NCBI GenBank assembly: GCA_003233175.1
Contig: QIKY01000082.1
Span: 1 to 42,686, forward strand
Origin: Planctomycetaceae bacterium
GTDB lineage: Bacteria; Planctomycetota; Planctomycetia; Pirellulales; Pirellulaceae
Length of the DNA: 42,686 nucleotides
Reading direction: 5' to 3'
Shown here: positions 42,589 through 42,686 of the stretch, piece by piece
How positions within the stretch are numbered: the stretch's first letter is position 1
How the letters are laid out: the number at the start of each line of letters is the position of its first letter
The notes under the pieces: generated by a model
The model's input: the letters and a program-made list of their open reading frames with translations, nothing else
The model's database searches: none
What the model was told of the DNA's origin: nothing
Program-made: the position numbers and the translations under genes

Positions 42589-42686
42589 ATGGCGAAGAAA
42601 CGGAAGTATCGTTCGGGCCCTCGCGGCGGTGGTCAAGGTGGCGGTGGTCAAGGTGGCGGCGGTCAAGGTGGCGGCGGTCAAGGTGG
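42589..42686 (+). CDS. Gly/Gln-rich repeat protein, 5' end only
   Basis: 32 codons are visible. ATG follows AGGTG with 4 nt between. The product begins with a basic MAKKRKYRSGPR and passes into a repeated GGGGQ pattern encoded by a 15-bp tandem repeat (core GGTGGCGGCGGTCAA) from about 42625 to the window edge. No domain can be recognised. The basic start with flexible repeats suggests a nucleic-acid-associated or disordered linker protein, but this is only inference. Confidence 0.6.
   Translation, partial: MAKKRKYRSGPRGGGQGGGGQGGGGQGGGGQG

Noticed and set aside
42625-42686. CRISPR array or satellite at the window end
   Set aside because: The 15-bp units are contiguous, without spacers, and keep an open frame, so this is coding repeat.

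Overview
The window looks like a chromosomal piece of a planctomycete, probably a Pirellula-type organism. The grounds are: a giant secreted protein with an LEPR-XLL-like N-terminal motif (LETLEDRMLLA), an SHD1-domain secreted protein, a thioredoxin-YHS secreted protein, moderately high GC, few operons, and long gene-poor stretches packed with palindromic repeats. I see no rRNA, tRNA, CRISPR array, phage gene or transposase.

Layout. 1-11041 (minus) is one uninterrupted reading frame of at least 3680 codons whose 3' end lies outside the window. It encodes a modular surface or extracellular protein, with a sigma70-like promoter at about 11191-11218. 11812-15887 (minus) is a nitrogen/arginine block. 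In transcription order it holds a LOR/SDH-type ornithine cyclodeaminase homologue, an arginine dihydrolase-like enzyme, a PII protein, a degenerate receiver protein and a methyltransferase; the last two overlap by 4 bp. 16272-23095 holds a conserved unknown, a secretin, an ABC-2-type permease and an SH3-like secreted protein. 24767-28486 (minus) is a two-gene unit, D-lactate dehydrogenase followed by a Ca/Na-type P-type ATPase. 29174-31534 (plus) is proA followed by fliM. 31606-34402 is an accessory patch: a MITE-like element, a small ExbB/MotA-like protein, and an ATPase/TOPRIM (DUF4276-like) pair whose ATPase gene is frameshifted. 34856-41445 holds ilvB, a FluC/CrcB fluoride channel, the SHD1 protein and the thioredoxin-YHS protein. 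The window ends in the first codons of a Gly/Gln-rich repeat protein.

How genes may work together. The two arginine genes resemble the two halves of the cyanobacterial fusion enzyme ArgZ/AgrE and would convert arginine to ornithine to proline with release of ammonium. A PII nitrogen sensor lies just downstream. The ATPase/TOPRIM pair has the layout of split OLD-like defence modules. LdhA plus the P-type ATPase suggests a fermentative or stress response.

The spacers are unusual. At least seven families of dispersed inverted or short repeats recur two to four times within 42 kb, and two of them supply the 3' ends of neighbouring genes. All functions are read from sequence alone; no database search was run.
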